From Aureibaculum luteum (GTDB lineage: Bacteria; Bacteroidota; Bacteroidia; Flavobacteriales; Flavobacteriaceae), in assembly GCF_003449015.1 (NCBI RefSeq), contig NZ_QRGD01000003.1, positions 1-64,000 of the forward strand: DNA of 64,000 nt, given 5' to 3'. Made by a program: the position numbers and the translations under genes. The notes below the pieces were generated by a model, which saw only the letters and a program-made list of their open reading frames with translations, did not search any database and was not told the DNA's origin. Numbering within the stretch: the stretch's first letter is position 1; each line of letters starts with the position of its first letter. Positions 26,137 to 34,848 of this stretch are shown here, one piece after another.

Positions 26137-26172
26137 TAAAATAAGAATAAGTAGTTGAACTTATATACTTAA

Positions 26173-26667
26173 TTAGGGTTTCAACAAAACACCATCAGCT
26201 TCGAAAGCATAAGTGAATTTTGGCTCCGTAATTTTTGCAATTTCTTCCTCTGTTTTACCAGCATCTTTCGCAAAATGTTGTAATTCTTCTACCGAAGTCT
26301 CTGTCACATAAGCTCTACCATTAACAATAACATCTTTTTTATCAGCATCTAAAGGCACAAAAAAGCCATAGTCTTTAAAACGAACCATAGATTCTTTAGC
26401 ATCTCCTAAATCCAATTTCATCCAACACCCTTTTGCTTTACAAACTTCATTAATATTTGATGCAAATTTTACAGCAACGGTATCTCCCGCTTTAAGGTTT
26501 TCAAACTTTGCTGCCATTTCTTCTTTTGAAATAACATTTTCGTCTGTAATTTTTTCTCCAAAAGAAGCATATTCAATCTTTGCTTGCTCTTTATCTTCAA
26601 CTTCTTTTTTCTCCTCTTTACAGGCTACCATAGCCAAAAAACATGTCAACAATACTAATTTTCGCAT
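26173..26667 (-). CDS. DUF4920 lipoprotein
   Basis: Start placed at MRKLVLLT (cat at 26665-26667), which gives a lipoprotein signal ending VAC. The longer frame from 26829 would overlap the divergent ilvE gene and lacks a signal. The 164-residue protein matches DUF4920: ISKEEMAAKFENLKAGDTVAVKF, CKAKGCWMKLDLGD (paired Cys), MVRFKDYGFFVPLD and VNGRAYV. The family often adjoins SCO and copper-handling genes elsewhere, but its function is not established. A TATTTTTG -7 element lies at 26,687-26,694, supporting the shorter start. Confidence 0.85.
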   Translation of the reverse strand: MRKLVLLTCFLAMVACKEEKKEVEDKEQAKIEYASFGEKITDENVISKEEMAAKFENLKAGDTVAVKFASNINEVCKAKGCWMKLDLGDAKESMVRFKDYGFFVPLDADKKDVIVNGRAYVTETSVEELQHFAKDAGKTEEEIAKITEPKFTYAFEADGVLLKP

Positions 26668-26686
26668 AATGTGTATAATTTTTATA

Positions 26687-26694
26687 CAAAAATA
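26687..26694 (-). promoter_or_regulatory. -7 element of DUF4920 operon
   Basis: CAAAAATA on the plus strand, TATTTTTG on the coding strand, 19 bp before the chosen ATG. Confidence 0.5.
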
Positions 26695-26726
26695 TAGTTT
26701 TAAACTTAATTTTAGGCAAGAATCGC

Positions 26727-26734
26727 TACTTTTG
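26727..26734 (+). promoter_or_regulatory. -7 element of ilvE
   Basis: TACTTTTG fits TAnnTTTG and lies 18 bp before the first ATG of ilvE, in the short divergent region shared with the DUF4920 gene. Confidence 0.5.
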
Positions 26735-26752
26735 TTACCTAAATAGAGCGTT

Positions 26753-27823
26753 ATGAGTACAGCAACTACTTTAAATATGAACATAGAAAAAACTAAAAAA
26801 TCTAAACTTCCACAAGTTGATTTTAACAATTTACCATTTGGTCAAACTTTTTCTGATCATATGTTCGTTTGCGATTATAAAGACGGAAAATGGCAAACAC
26901 CTCAAATTATACCTTATCAGAATATTAGCTTAGACCCTGCAGCAAAAATTTTCCATTATGGGCAATCAGTTTTTGAAGGTATGAAAGCCTATAAGGATGA
27001 GGAAGATCACATCTGGTTATTTAGACCTTTAGAAAATCAAAAACGTATCAACATATCTTCTGAGCGATTGGCAATGCCTCCATTTCCTGAAAATTATTTT
27101 ATGGAAGGCTTAGAGACCTTATTAAAAATTGAAAAAGACTGGATTCCTCAAACACCGGGAAGCTCATTATATATTAGACCATTTATTTTTGCTACTGGTA
27201 CCGGATTGCATGCTTCACCTTCAACTGAATACAAGTTTATAATAGCTTGTGCTCCTTCTGGAGCTTATTTTGCAGGAAATGTAAAAGTATTAATTGAAGA
27301 AAAATATTCTCGTTCTGCAAATGGCGGTGTTGGTTTTGCAAAAGCTGGAGGAAATTATGCTGGCCAGTTTTATCCTACACAATTAGCCGTTGAAAAAGGT
27401 TACCATCAGGTAATTTGGACCGATGACAATACGCATGAGTTTATTGAAGAAGCGGGTGCCATGAATATTTTTGTTAGAATTGGAGATACTTTAATTACGA
27501 GCCCAACTAGCGACAGAATCTTAGATGGTATTACTAGAAAAAGCATCTTAAAAATAGCAGAAGACGAAGGCATACCTGTTGAAGTACGAAAATTTACCGT
27601 TTCTGAATTAACGGAAGCTTCTAAAAACGGAACCCTAAAAGAAATGTTTGGAGCGGGAACAGCTGCTGTTATTTCGCCAATTTCATTGTTTGGTCATAGA
27701 GGAAAAGACTATGAATTACCAGAAATTGAAAACAGCTATGCGGCACGGTTTAAAAAACGTATTACGGACATTCAGTATAATAGATCTGAAGACAAATTTG
27801 GCTGGAGGTATCTTGTCAAATAG
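26753..27823 (+). CDS. ilvE: branched-chain amino acid aminotransferase
   Basis: PLP-dependent class IV aminotransferase that interconverts Val/Leu/Ile and their 2-oxoacids. At 356 residues it has the long BCAT form: HYGQSVFEGMKAY, SLYIRPFIFATGTGLHASPS, the PLP-lysine in GGVGFAKAGGNYAGQ (Lys197), EEAGAMNIFV and LDGITRKSIL, GAGTAAVISPI. A second in-frame ATG eight codons in (26,777) is an alternative start. A perfect 18-bp terminator stem follows. Confidence 0.95.
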   Translation: MSTATTLNMNIEKTKKSKLPQVDFNNLPFGQTFSDHMFVCDYKDGKWQTPQIIPYQNISLDPAAKIFHYGQSVFEGMKAYKDEEDHIWLFRPLENQKRINISSERLAMPPFPENYFMEGLETLLKIEKDWIPQTPGSSLYIRPFIFATGTGLHASPSTEYKFIIACAPSGAYFAGNVKVLIEEKYSRSANGGVGFAKAGGNYAGQFYPTQLAVEKGYHQVIWTDDNTHEFIEEAGAMNIFVRIGDTLITSPTSDRILDGITRKSILKIAEDEGIPVEVRKFTVSELTEASKNGTLKEMFGAGTAAVISPISLFGHRGKDYELPEIENSYAARFKKRITDIQYNRSEDKFGWRYLVK

Positions 27824-27841
27824 ACATTAGAATAAAATATA

Positions 27842-27884
27842 AAAAAGGGTAAAATTTCTATGGAACAGAAATTTTACCCTTTTT
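27842..27884. terminator. terminator between ilvE and MazG-like gene
   Basis: A perfect 18-bp stem (27842-27859 and 27867-27884) with a 7-nt loop, A run at the left and T run at the right. It can serve both convergent genes. Confidence 0.92.
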
Positions 27885-27912
27885 AATTTAAATCTAAGAT
27901 TTAAAATCGGTT

Positions 27913-28302
27913 TTACTTTTTATCCAAAATCTCTGCGATATTCGGTTTAAAATAATTAGGACCTTTTAAAACCTTGCCATCTTCACGGTAAATGGGCTTT
28001 CCATCTTCACCCAATTTACTCATATTACTGCGTTGTATTTCATTAAATACTTCTTCAATTTTATGTTGCATACCGTGTTCTATTATGGTTCCACATAATA
28101 TGTACAACATATCGCCCAAGGCATCTGCCACCTCCACTAAATCGTTACTTTCAGCAGCCTCTAAATATTCATTATTCTCTTCGTCCATTAAGTTAAAACG
28201 TAGTTTTATTTTATCTGGCGATAAGTTGGCTATAGGTTTATGTTCAACCCCCAAACCGAAGGCTTCGTGAAATTCTTTGACAGCTTTTATTTTATCTTGC
28301 AT
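27913..28302 (-). CDS. MazG-like nucleotide pyrophosphohydrolase
   Basis: A 129-residue all-alpha NTP pyrophosphohydrolase. The metal-binding signature EENNEYLEA ... LVEVADALGDMLYIL (EExxE and ExxD) is complete. The C-terminal extension NMSKLGEDGKPIYREDGKVLKGPNYFKPNI is typical of the phage-like/HisE-like subgroup in Bacteroidota. Likely cleans non-canonical nucleotides; substrate not predictable. It diverges from the small membrane protein at 28,341. Confidence 0.87.
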   Translation of the reverse strand: MQDKIKAVKEFHEAFGLGVEHKPIANLSPDKIKLRFNLMDEENNEYLEAAESNDLVEVADALGDMLYILCGTIIEHGMQHKIEEVFNEIQRSNMSKLGEDGKPIYREDGKVLKGPNYFKPNIAEILDKK

Positions 28303-28310
28303 TATTGTTC

Positions 28311-28318
28311 TATTTTTG
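28311..28318 (+). promoter_or_regulatory. -7 element of small membrane protein gene
   Basis: TATTTTTG 22 bp before the ATG at 28,341. It falls inside the longer open frame from 28,305, which argues that the later start is the real one. Confidence 0.5.
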
Positions 28319-28340
28319 TAGGGATAAATATAAGAGAAAA

Positions 28341-28532
28341 ATGTTTAGTAAAGGACAAGCTGTTTTTGGGATATTATTTGCAATAGCTTTTATCATTTTT
28401 ATAGCATGGAGCTATAGAAAAGACTTAAAACTTCATAAACTATATTATAAAAATGTTTGGGTTGTAGGTTTTGCAATAATTGCCGTAATTGCTATTTTTG
28501 GTGTATTGACTTTTATGTTACACGGTAATTAG
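28341..28532 (+). CDS. small two-helix membrane protein
   Basis: A 63-residue protein starting MFSKGQAVFG, with two membrane helices (VFGILFAIAFIIFIAW and VVGFAIIAVIAIFGVLTF) and a basic loop YRKDLKLHKLYYKN between them. I do not recognise a characterised family. It converges on the ferredoxin gene with 2 bp between stops. The shorter start is preferred because of the -7 element at 28,311. Confidence 0.72.
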   Translation: MFSKGQAVFGILFAIAFIIFIAWSYRKDLKLHKLYYKNVWVVGFAIIAVIAIFGVLTFMLHGN

Positions 28533-28534
28533 AT

Positions 28535-28765
28535 CTATACCTCCTTTACCGAAATAATCTTAACCGGACAGGCTTCTTTTGCCTTTATATTACTTTCAAA
28601 AATAGAATGGTCTGGCGACTTTAACGTAAAAAAGCCTTTTTTCTCAACACCCTGAAGCAATACTGATTTTCCGTCTTTTTTTGACATCTGAAACTGGCTA
28701 GGAGCCAGCTCCACACAATAATTACACCCTATACATTTAGCTCTTTGAAGCGTTACAATTACCAT
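28535..28765 (-). CDS. 4Fe-4S ferredoxin
   Basis: A 76-residue single-cluster ferredoxin. Ligands are Cys11, Cys14 and Cys17 (CIGCNYC) and Cys66 (ACPVKI). The segment between is enlarged compared with clostridial ferredoxins and carries no second cluster. It begins 6 bp after the TrhP gene, so it is probably its electron or cluster-related partner. Confidence 0.92.
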   Translation of the reverse strand: MVIVTLQRAKCIGCNYCVELAPSQFQMSKKDGKSVLLQGVEKKGFFTLKSPDHSIFESNIKAKEACPVKIISVKEV

Positions 28766-28771
28766 AACCTA

Positions 28772-30019
28772 TTAAGCTTGAGCAAATTCAGTTGCTACAA
28801 TTTTATATAATTTATCTGACGGTCTAATTCTAAACGCTAAGGGCATAGTAACAGAATCTCCTTTGGTAGCCGTAGTTCCATTTTGATCATTGATAAACAT
28901 TTCATCTATTTTCATTTCTTGAGCTCCCGTTGTTGGGCCGGTAATTAAAATTGTATCTCCAACAGAAATGTCATACGCTTCCACCTTAAATTCACCAATG
29001 TTAGCTTTAGGAAAATAGTGCATCCCTTTACCTACATATACTTTTTTCTGTGTGGCATGCGACCCAGAACCTGTACTCCATTCCCCCAGTTTTTGCCCCA
29101 AATAATAACCATTCCAAAACCCACGGTTATACACTTTTTCCAATTCCTGCATCCATCCAATAACTTTTTCTTTATCATAGGTACCTTTAGCAAGACTATC
29201 GATAGCGTCTCTATAACATTTTATTACGCTGGCTACATATTCAGGAGCTCTACCTCTACCTTCAATCTTTAGAACTTTAATACCTGCATCTGCTACTTGA
29301 TCTAAAAAATCGATGGTACATAAATCTTTAGGAGACATAATGTATTCGTTATCCAACTCCATTTCAAAGCCTGTTTCTTGATCAATAACAGTATACTTTT
29401 TTCTACAATTTTGTTTGCAGGCTCCTCTATTAGCACTTGAATTATGCGAATGCAAACTCATATAACACTTACCTGAAACTGCCATACACAAAGCTCCATG
29501 TCCGAAAATTTCTATTTCAACCAACCTCCCTGAAGGACCTTTTATTTGCTCTTTTTCAATTTGTTCTGTAATCTTTTTTACTTGACGTAAACTCAATTCT
29601 CTACTCAATACAATCGTATCAGCGAATAAGGCATAAAACTTAACCGTTTCTATATTGGTTACATTTATTTGCGTAGAAATGTGCACTTCCATACCGATAG
29701 TTCTCGCTACCGAAATTACGGCCTGATCCATCGCTATTACCGCTGTAATATCAGCTTCCTTAGCTTTGGTTATTAAGGTTTTTACAATCGATAAATCATG
29801 ATCGTAAATTATTGTATTTAAGGTCAAATAGGTACGAATACCTTTTTTGCTACATCGGCTAGAAATTTCTTCTAAATCATCCAATGTAAAATTAATAGTA
29901 GCTCTGGCTCTCATGTTCAATTGCTCTACTCCAAAATAAACGGAATCAGCACCATTATCAATAGCAGCTTGTAACGATTCAAAGTTTCCGGCAGGAGCCA
30001 TTAATTCAATTTTCTGCAT
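28772..30019 (-). CDS. U32-family tRNA hydroxylation protein TrhP-like
   Basis: A 415-residue U32 'peptidase' family protein. MAPAGNFESLQAAIDNGADSVYFG opens the TIM barrel. The iron-sulphur Cys set lies at C178, C185, C201 and C205 plus C234, in GHGALCMAVSGKCYMS, NRGACKQNC and PKDLCTIDF. KIEGRGRAPEYV and a C-terminal barrel follow. E. coli TrhP (YegQ) makes 5-hydroxyuridine at tRNA position 34 from prephenate; U32 relatives also act on 23S rRNA (RlhA) or in ubiquinone synthesis. The neighbouring TrhO-like and ferredoxin genes favour the tRNA role. Confidence 0.88.
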   Translation of the reverse strand: MQKIELMAPAGNFESLQAAIDNGADSVYFGVEQLNMRARATINFTLDDLEEISSRCSKKGIRTYLTLNTIIYDHDLSIVKTLITKAKEADITAVIAMDQAVISVARTIGMEVHISTQINVTNIETVKFYALFADTIVLSRELSLRQVKKITEQIEKEQIKGPSGRLVEIEIFGHGALCMAVSGKCYMSLHSHNSSANRGACKQNCRKKYTVIDQETGFEMELDNEYIMSPKDLCTIDFLDQVADAGIKVLKIEGRGRAPEYVASVIKCYRDAIDSLAKGTYDKEKVIGWMQELEKVYNRGFWNGYYLGQKLGEWSTGSGSHATQKKVYVGKGMHYFPKANIGEFKVEAYDISVGDTILITGPTTGAQEMKIDEMFINDQNGTTATKGDSVTMPLAFRIRPSDKLYKIVATEFAQA

Positions 30020-30023
30020 GGCT

Positions 30024-31055
30024 TTATTTTTTAAACTTTAACACTTCAGACCTTCCTTTTTTGAAGATTTTATTGCTATTATGAGTTCCTTTTCTCAATT
30101 CCTTTTGCTCTTCAAAAGGTAAATTATGCACTTCTTGGCATTGTTCTGAACAGCAACCTTGCATTTTTTCTTTACAAGCATCACATTGTATAAACAATAA
30201 GTGACATGCTTCATTTTCGCAATTCACATGGGTATCACATGGAGTACCACATTGATGGCAATTGGCAATTACATCTTCAGAAATTTTTTCTGCCCTACGG
30301 TGGTCAAAAACAAAGTTTTTACCTACAAACTTATTTTCTAATTTCTCTTCATTTACTTGTCGCACATACTCAATGATTCCACCTTCCAATTGAAACACAT
30401 TTTTAAACCCTTTGTGTTTATAATAGGCACTGGCTTTTTCGCAACGGATTCCTCCGGTACAGTACATTAACAAATTTTTATCCTCTTTATGCTCTTTTAA
30501 ATCTTCTTCAATAATATCTAAAGAATCTCTAAAGGTATCTACATCAGGGGTAACGGCTCCATCAAAATGACCAATTTCACTTTCGTAATGGTTCCTCATA
30601 TCTACACAAACCGTATTTGGGTCTGCCAACAATTCATTAAACTCTTTCGCTTTTAAATGCACACCAATATTGGTAACATCAAACGTATCGTCGTTTAATC
30701 CATCAGCTACAATTTTATCTCGTACTTTAACTTTTAGCTTTAAAAAGGACTTATTATCTTGCTCTACGGCAATATTTAAACGGACATTCTCTAAAAACGG
30801 AATGGCGTCTAACTTTGTTTTGAAGTGATTAAAATTATCGGCAGGTACCGAAAGTTGTGCATTAATACCTTCGTGTGCCACATAAATACGACCAAGCACG
30901 TCTTGTTCGTTCCATAACACAAATAAATGGTTTCTAAATAAAGTGGGATTACCAATTTTGGAATATGCGTAGAAAGACAAGGTTAATCGCTGCTTACCTG
31001 CTTGCTCAATTAACGTTGCTCTTTCTTTGGCACTTAATGTATTGTACAGTTGCAT
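30024..31055 (-). CDS. trhO: O2-dependent tRNA uridine-34 hydroxylase TrhO
   Basis: A 343-residue rhodanese-domain protein of the YceA/TrhO family, which hydroxylates U34 of tRNA using oxygen. Seen: the N-terminal acylphosphatase-like half with GRIYVAHEGINAQLSVP, the rhodanese half with DMRNHYESEIGHFDGA and active Cys199 in CTGGIRCEKA, and a Cys-rich C-terminus (NCHQCGTPCDTHVNC, CDACKEKMQGCC). It precedes the TrhP gene by 4 bp. A possible -7 element lies 210 bp upstream at 31,264. Confidence 0.93.
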   Translation of the reverse strand: MQLYNTLSAKERATLIEQAGKQRLTLSFYAYSKIGNPTLFRNHLFVLWNEQDVLGRIYVAHEGINAQLSVPADNFNHFKTKLDAIPFLENVRLNIAVEQDNKSFLKLKVKVRDKIVADGLNDDTFDVTNIGVHLKAKEFNELLADPNTVCVDMRNHYESEIGHFDGAVTPDVDTFRDSLDIIEEDLKEHKEDKNLLMYCTGGIRCEKASAYYKHKGFKNVFQLEGGIIEYVRQVNEEKLENKFVGKNFVFDHRRAEKISEDVIANCHQCGTPCDTHVNCENEACHLLFIQCDACKEKMQGCCSEQCQEVHNLPFEEQKELRKGTHNSNKIFKKGRSEVLKFKK

Positions 31056-31406
31056 GCTATACCAATTTTTAACTGTTAAAGAAAATTCAATATTAACACC
31101 ATTTTTGTATTAAAATGACCACAATAAAATGCCCTTTTTTAATTTCTACTGGAACATAAAAAGAAACTATAACTATGGCTATGCTTAATTTTTCTATTTC
31201 GTATAAAGAAAAAAATCCTCATTTTCTTATGCCGTAATTTCAAAACAGAAATGGTATATGCTGCAAAAGTAAAGGTTTTAGCTCTTTTCTGGAGTAAAAT
31301 TCAACATTTTAATCTAATTTGATAAAAATTGAACTTTTACCACATTAATTTTCGATAGTGATAAACTTTTTATGACCTTTGCATTATAATAATAAAATTA
31401 TAGAAT
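31056..31406. other. divergent intergenic region, trhO/asd
   Basis: About 350 bp. CAAAAGTA at 31,264-31,271 reads TACTTTTG on the minus strand and could be the -7 element of the trhO operon, which would give a leader near 200 nt. For asd only a weak CCTTTG near 31,377 is visible. No repeat, riboswitch or small gene was recognised. Confidence 0.4.
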
Positions 31407-32414
31407 ATGAGAATTGCAGTTGTAGGTGCTACCGGAATGGTAGGCAACGTAATGTTAAAGTCATTAGAAGAACGGAATTTTCCGTTAACAGAATTGATTC
31501 CTGTTGCTTCTGAAAGATCAGTGGGTAAAAAGGTAACCTTTAAAGATAAGGAATATACCATTGTAAGTTTACAAGATGCAGTTGATATGCAACCTGATAT
31601 TGCCTTATTTTCTGCTGGTGGAGATACTTCATTAGAATGGGCTCCAAAATTTGCTGCTGTAGGTACAACTGTAGTTGACAATTCTTCAGCTTGGCGGATG
31701 GATGCTACAAAAAAATTGATTGTACCAGAAATTAATGCAGATACCTTAACTGAAAACGATAAAATTATTGCCAACCCCAATTGTTCTACGATACAAATGG
31801 TAGTAGCCTTGGCTCCGTTGCATAAAAAATACGGAATTAAACGTTTGGTAATTTCTACGTACCAATCTATTACGGGTACAGGTGTAAAAGCGGTACAACA
31901 ATTGGAAAATGAATATAAAGGTGAAAAAGGCGACATGGCTTACCACTACCCTATTCACAGAAATGCAATACCCCATTGTGATGTTTTTGAAGACAATGGC
32001 TATACCAAAGAAGAAATGAAATTGGTACGCGAAACTCAAAAAATATTAAATGACAATACCATAGCCGTTACTGCAACTGCAGTTAGAATACCTGTCGTTG
32101 GAGGACATAGTGAAGCTGTAAATATTGAATTTGAAAATGAATTTGATGTTTCTGAATTACGAAAGTTATTAAGTGATTCTCCTGGAGTTACTGTGCAAGA
32201 TAATTTAGATACCAATACCTACCCAATGCCAATTTACGCACATGGTAAAGATGATGTTTTTGTGGGTAGAATTAGAAGAGATTTATCGCAACCTAAGACT
32301 TTAAATATGTGGATAGTTTCTGACAATTTGCGTAAAGGTGCTGCAACAAATACCATACAGATTGCTGAGTATTTAATGGAACATAATTTAGTAAATACTA
32401 AAGTAGTGTCTTAA
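31407..32414 (+). CDS. asd: aspartate-semialdehyde dehydrogenase
   Basis: NADPH-dependent enzyme making aspartate semialdehyde for Lys/Met/Thr/diaminopimelate synthesis. At 335 residues: VVGATGMVGNVML (nucleotide loop), SAGGDTSLEW, DNSSAWRMD, catalytic Cys126 in NPNCSTIQM, STYQSITGTG and RIPVVGGHSEAVNIEF with the acid/base His. Monocistronic, followed by a strong terminator, and the last core gene before the accessory array. Confidence 0.96.
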   Translation: MRIAVVGATGMVGNVMLKSLEERNFPLTELIPVASERSVGKKVTFKDKEYTIVSLQDAVDMQPDIALFSAGGDTSLEWAPKFAAVGTTVVDNSSAWRMDATKKLIVPEINADTLTENDKIIANPNCSTIQMVVALAPLHKKYGIKRLVISTYQSITGTGVKAVQQLENEYKGEKGDMAYHYPIHRNAIPHCDVFEDNGYTKEEMKLVRETQKILNDNTIAVTATAVRIPVVGGHSEAVNIEFENEFDVSELRKLLSDSPGVTVQDNLDTNTYPMPIYAHGKDDVFVGRIRRDLSQPKTLNMWIVSDNLRKGAATNTIQIAEYLMEHNLVNTKVVS

Positions 32415-32440
32415 CTATCTTTTTACTCAAATTACACTAA

Positions 32441-32476
32441 AAAAACCGTCTAAAATTGATTTTAGACGGTTTTTTA
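32441..32476 (+). terminator. terminator of asd
   Basis: A perfect 16-bp stem (32441-32456 with 32461-32476) around TTGA, with CCGTC in the stem, a leading A run and trailing T run. Confidence 0.93.
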
Positions 32477-32624
32477 TTTTACAGCGGCTTAGTCGTTTTT
32501 AACGGTTAACAAATGGTAACGGAATAGTGAAAGAGATACTTTAGCCCTTACCTATCTACGATTTCATTGAAATTTACTAACTTGCTGATATAATAGATAT
32601 ATGTGTCATATAACACATATCCAC

Positions 32625-32636
32625 TTGTTACCTGCA
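32625..32636. repeat. left 12-bp inverted repeat flanking a lipoprotein gene
   Basis: TTGTTACCTGCA here is the exact inverse of TGCAGGTAACAA at 33,672-33,683. The left copy ends 2 bp before the ATG and the right copy begins 7 bp after the stop, so the pair encloses precisely one gene. Just upstream, ATGTGT-CATATA-ACACAT (near 32,601-32,618) forms a further dyad. Confidence 0.85.
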
Positions 32637-32638
32637 AT

Positions 32639-33664
32639 ATGAAAAATAAAATATTTTTATTTATGTTTTTTTTAATCCTATTGAATTCTTGTATTAATAA
32701 TTCAAAAACTAACTTCGTGCATGCTAATGAATTAAGTAATAATACCACGAAAATTATAGACCAGTTAATTGAATATGGGGAAATTACAGGTCCATTTGTT
32801 GGCGAATCTGGTTCCAGGCCTGAACAATGGGACAATTTCATAGAATTCAAGAAAAATGCGACAGAACAAGAATTGGTACTCTTAATTCAACATCCGCATC
32901 CTATTATAAAATGTTATTCCTTTGATTTATTAGTAAGAAAACAAAATAAAAATACTTTTGAAATACTTAAATCTAGTTTAACCGACAGTTCAGCAGTTTA
33001 TACTCAATATGGGTGCATTGGGAATAAGACACAGGTCAATGATTATTTCATAAGATCTGTTTTAGGTTTTGGACCAAAGAATGAATACATAACTGATAAA
33101 CAGAATAACATCCTTGACAGTCTAATATTATTTCAACCGAATATAATAAGTGATTATAAAAATGGTCTCTTAGAGGATATTGAACCTAAGAAAGAAAATT
33201 ATAACAGGATTAGAAACCTAGGCTTGGGCGGCAATAAATCGGCAGTTGTCGGGCTTGCAAAATTTCAAAAGATAGAAGACTTTAAAATCATAGACACTTT
33301 GTTACACCATGAATACACTTCTATTCAAGAATATGGATTAAGGGCGGTGAAAAATTATCCAGATAAGGTATTTTGGAATTCTATTAAGAATATTCACCTT
33401 AAACAAATAAAGAAATCAGGAAATTTTGACTATTCTCTAATCAGAGTATTGTACCAAGCATTAGTTCAATACAAAAATGAAGAATCAAGAGAATTGTTAG
33501 AGTTAACTCTAAATGAAGCAACGGAATCAGCATTGAAATATCACAAAGAATATATTTGGGTAGCTTTGAAGAAATATCCTGACAAAACATACAGCGGAAT
33601 AATAGAAAAGATGAACTTCAGTGAATATGACCTAAACAATCTGGAATATGAATTGGACATATAA
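32639..33664 (+). CDS. lipoprotein with helical repeats, function unknown
   Basis: Start at MKNKIFLFMF (32,639), which gives a lipoprotein signal ending LLNSC; the 12 residues before it in the longer frame are not signal-like. The 341-residue body is alpha-helical with HEAT-like spacing (QHPHPIIKCYSFDLLVRKQN, HHEYTSIQEYGLRAVKNYP, KYPDKT). No known family was recognised. It is enclosed by the perfect 12-bp inverted repeats at 32,625 and 33,672 and is the first unit of the plus-strand array. Confidence 0.8.
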   Translation: MKNKIFLFMFFLILLNSCINNSKTNFVHANELSNNTTKIIDQLIEYGEITGPFVGESGSRPEQWDNFIEFKKNATEQELVLLIQHPHPIIKCYSFDLLVRKQNKNTFEILKSSLTDSSAVYTQYGCIGNKTQVNDYFIRSVLGFGPKNEYITDKQNNILDSLILFQPNIISDYKNGLLEDIEPKKENYNRIRNLGLGGNKSAVVGLAKFQKIEDFKIIDTLLHHEYTSIQEYGLRAVKNYPDKVFWNSIKNIHLKQIKKSGNFDYSLIRVLYQALVQYKNEESRELLELTLNEATESALKYHKEYIWVALKKYPDKTYSGIIEKMNFSEYDLNNLEYELDI

Positions 33665-33675
33665 ATAAAACTGCA

Positions 33676-33902
33676 GGTAACAACGGTTATATGCCATTAA
33701 TTTCCGCATATTTATTGGGTTTTGGGCAAGTGCCTTTAAAACATTTTTTCTTCAAACAACTCATGCTCTTAGTAGGTATTGTTTGGGGAAACGCAAGGGC
33801 TACGTAAAAAAATATTTTAAAAGCGAAAAGGTTCGTATTTTATCTATTAACTTTATTGCTTTAACTGAGAAAATTAACGGCACATAGCCAAACGTTGGCA
33901 CC
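33676..33902 (+). repeat. array spacer A with attC-like inverted ends
   Basis: The spacer starts GGTAACAACGGTTATATGCC (33676-33695). Its end at 33879-33902 contains GGCACATAGCC and CGTTGGCACC, the inverse of the start at 16 of 20 positions with a 4-base insertion. That folds the spacer into one long imperfect hairpin, the architecture of integron attC sites, although the canonical GTTRRRY core is not matched. The end lies 11 bp before the next ATG. Confidence 0.6.
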
Positions 33903-33913
33903 AATTTAAAAAA

Positions 33914-34828
33914 ATGAATCCGAATACTTTGTATGACATAAAATATAGAACTACCTTGATTGTCTTCACTGTTCTAATATTTCAAATTATTGGATGTAAA
34001 CAGCTACCTGAAAAATCCGAAGATACTGAGAAATTAAGTAAAGTCAATTTCCATCATGTCCATCTAAATGTTACAGACAGAGATTCAACTATTGCATATT
34101 ATCAAAAATACTTTGGTGCAACTCAAGTAAAATACCGAGATCGAGTGGATGCTCTTTTTACGGAAAAATCGTTTTTACTAATGAATCTTGTCGATACTGC
34201 ACCATCAACACATTTAGGTTCTAGTTTATGGCATATTGGTTGGTCAGGTGTAGATGGTCAATCTGAATTTGATTGGAGAGTCAAAGAAGGAATAGCAGTA
34301 CATACTCCCATTACGCCCCTTGGCGATAATTTTTGGATGTACTTTCGTGGCCCAGAGAATGAAGTCGTAGAGGTCTATACAGGAAATAAAAACCATAGAT
34401 TTGAACACATACATTTACTATCAACGGATGTTAATAAAACTATGAACTGGTTTGAATCCCATCTTGGCTTGATTTCAGTATATGAAGAAGCGAAGCAATG
34501 GCAGAAAAACGAGCTTCGGTGGAAATGGAATTTATTAAACGTCAATAATATTAATATCATTGTATTTGGCAAACCTGTTGAGGAAGAATCATGGTGGTCT
34601 AACGAAGAAATTAAACCAACTGATGGTAGTGCCATCGATCATATTGGTTTTTCAACTGAAAATATTGAGTTTCTAATGAATAAAATGAGATCTGATGGGC
34701 TAGATATTGTTCATGATATAAAAATTGATCCTATTCATGGTATGAAAAGTTTTTTTGTTAGAGGTCCTGACAGTCTGCTAGTAGAAATAGTAGAGGAAAA
34801 GCTAATTCCCGAAGGTATTTGGCACTGA
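33914..34828 (+). CDS. two-domain VOC/glyoxalase-fold lipoprotein
   Basis: A 304-residue exported protein: signal ending FQIIGC, then two vicinal-oxygen-chelate domains, VNFHHVHLNVTDRDSTIAYYQKYFG (about 45-155) and EHIHLLSTDVNKTMNWFESHLGL (about 165-290). Metal ligands are suggested by HHVHL, EVVEVYTG, HIHLL and VEIVEE. Substrate unknown; a dioxygenase or glyoxalase-like lyase is equally possible. An exported VOC protein is unusual. Second unit of the array. Confidence 0.82.
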   Translation: MNPNTLYDIKYRTTLIVFTVLIFQIIGCKQLPEKSEDTEKLSKVNFHHVHLNVTDRDSTIAYYQKYFGATQVKYRDRVDALFTEKSFLLMNLVDTAPSTHLGSSLWHIGWSGVDGQSEFDWRVKEGIAVHTPITPLGDNFWMYFRGPENEVVEVYTGNKNHRFEHIHLLSTDVNKTMNWFESHLGLISVYEEAKQWQKNELRWKWNLLNVNNINIIVFGKPVEEESWWSNEEIKPTDGSAIDHIGFSTENIEFLMNKMRSDGLDIVHDIKIDPIHGMKSFFVRGPDSLLVEIVEEKLIPEGIWH

Positions 34829-34848
34829 TAATCCGAATAGAGTTCCTA

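Noticed and set aside
26668-26829. Longer N-terminus for the DUF4920 protein
   Set aside because: It would overlap ilvE and remove the lipoprotein signal; a -7 element lies inside it.
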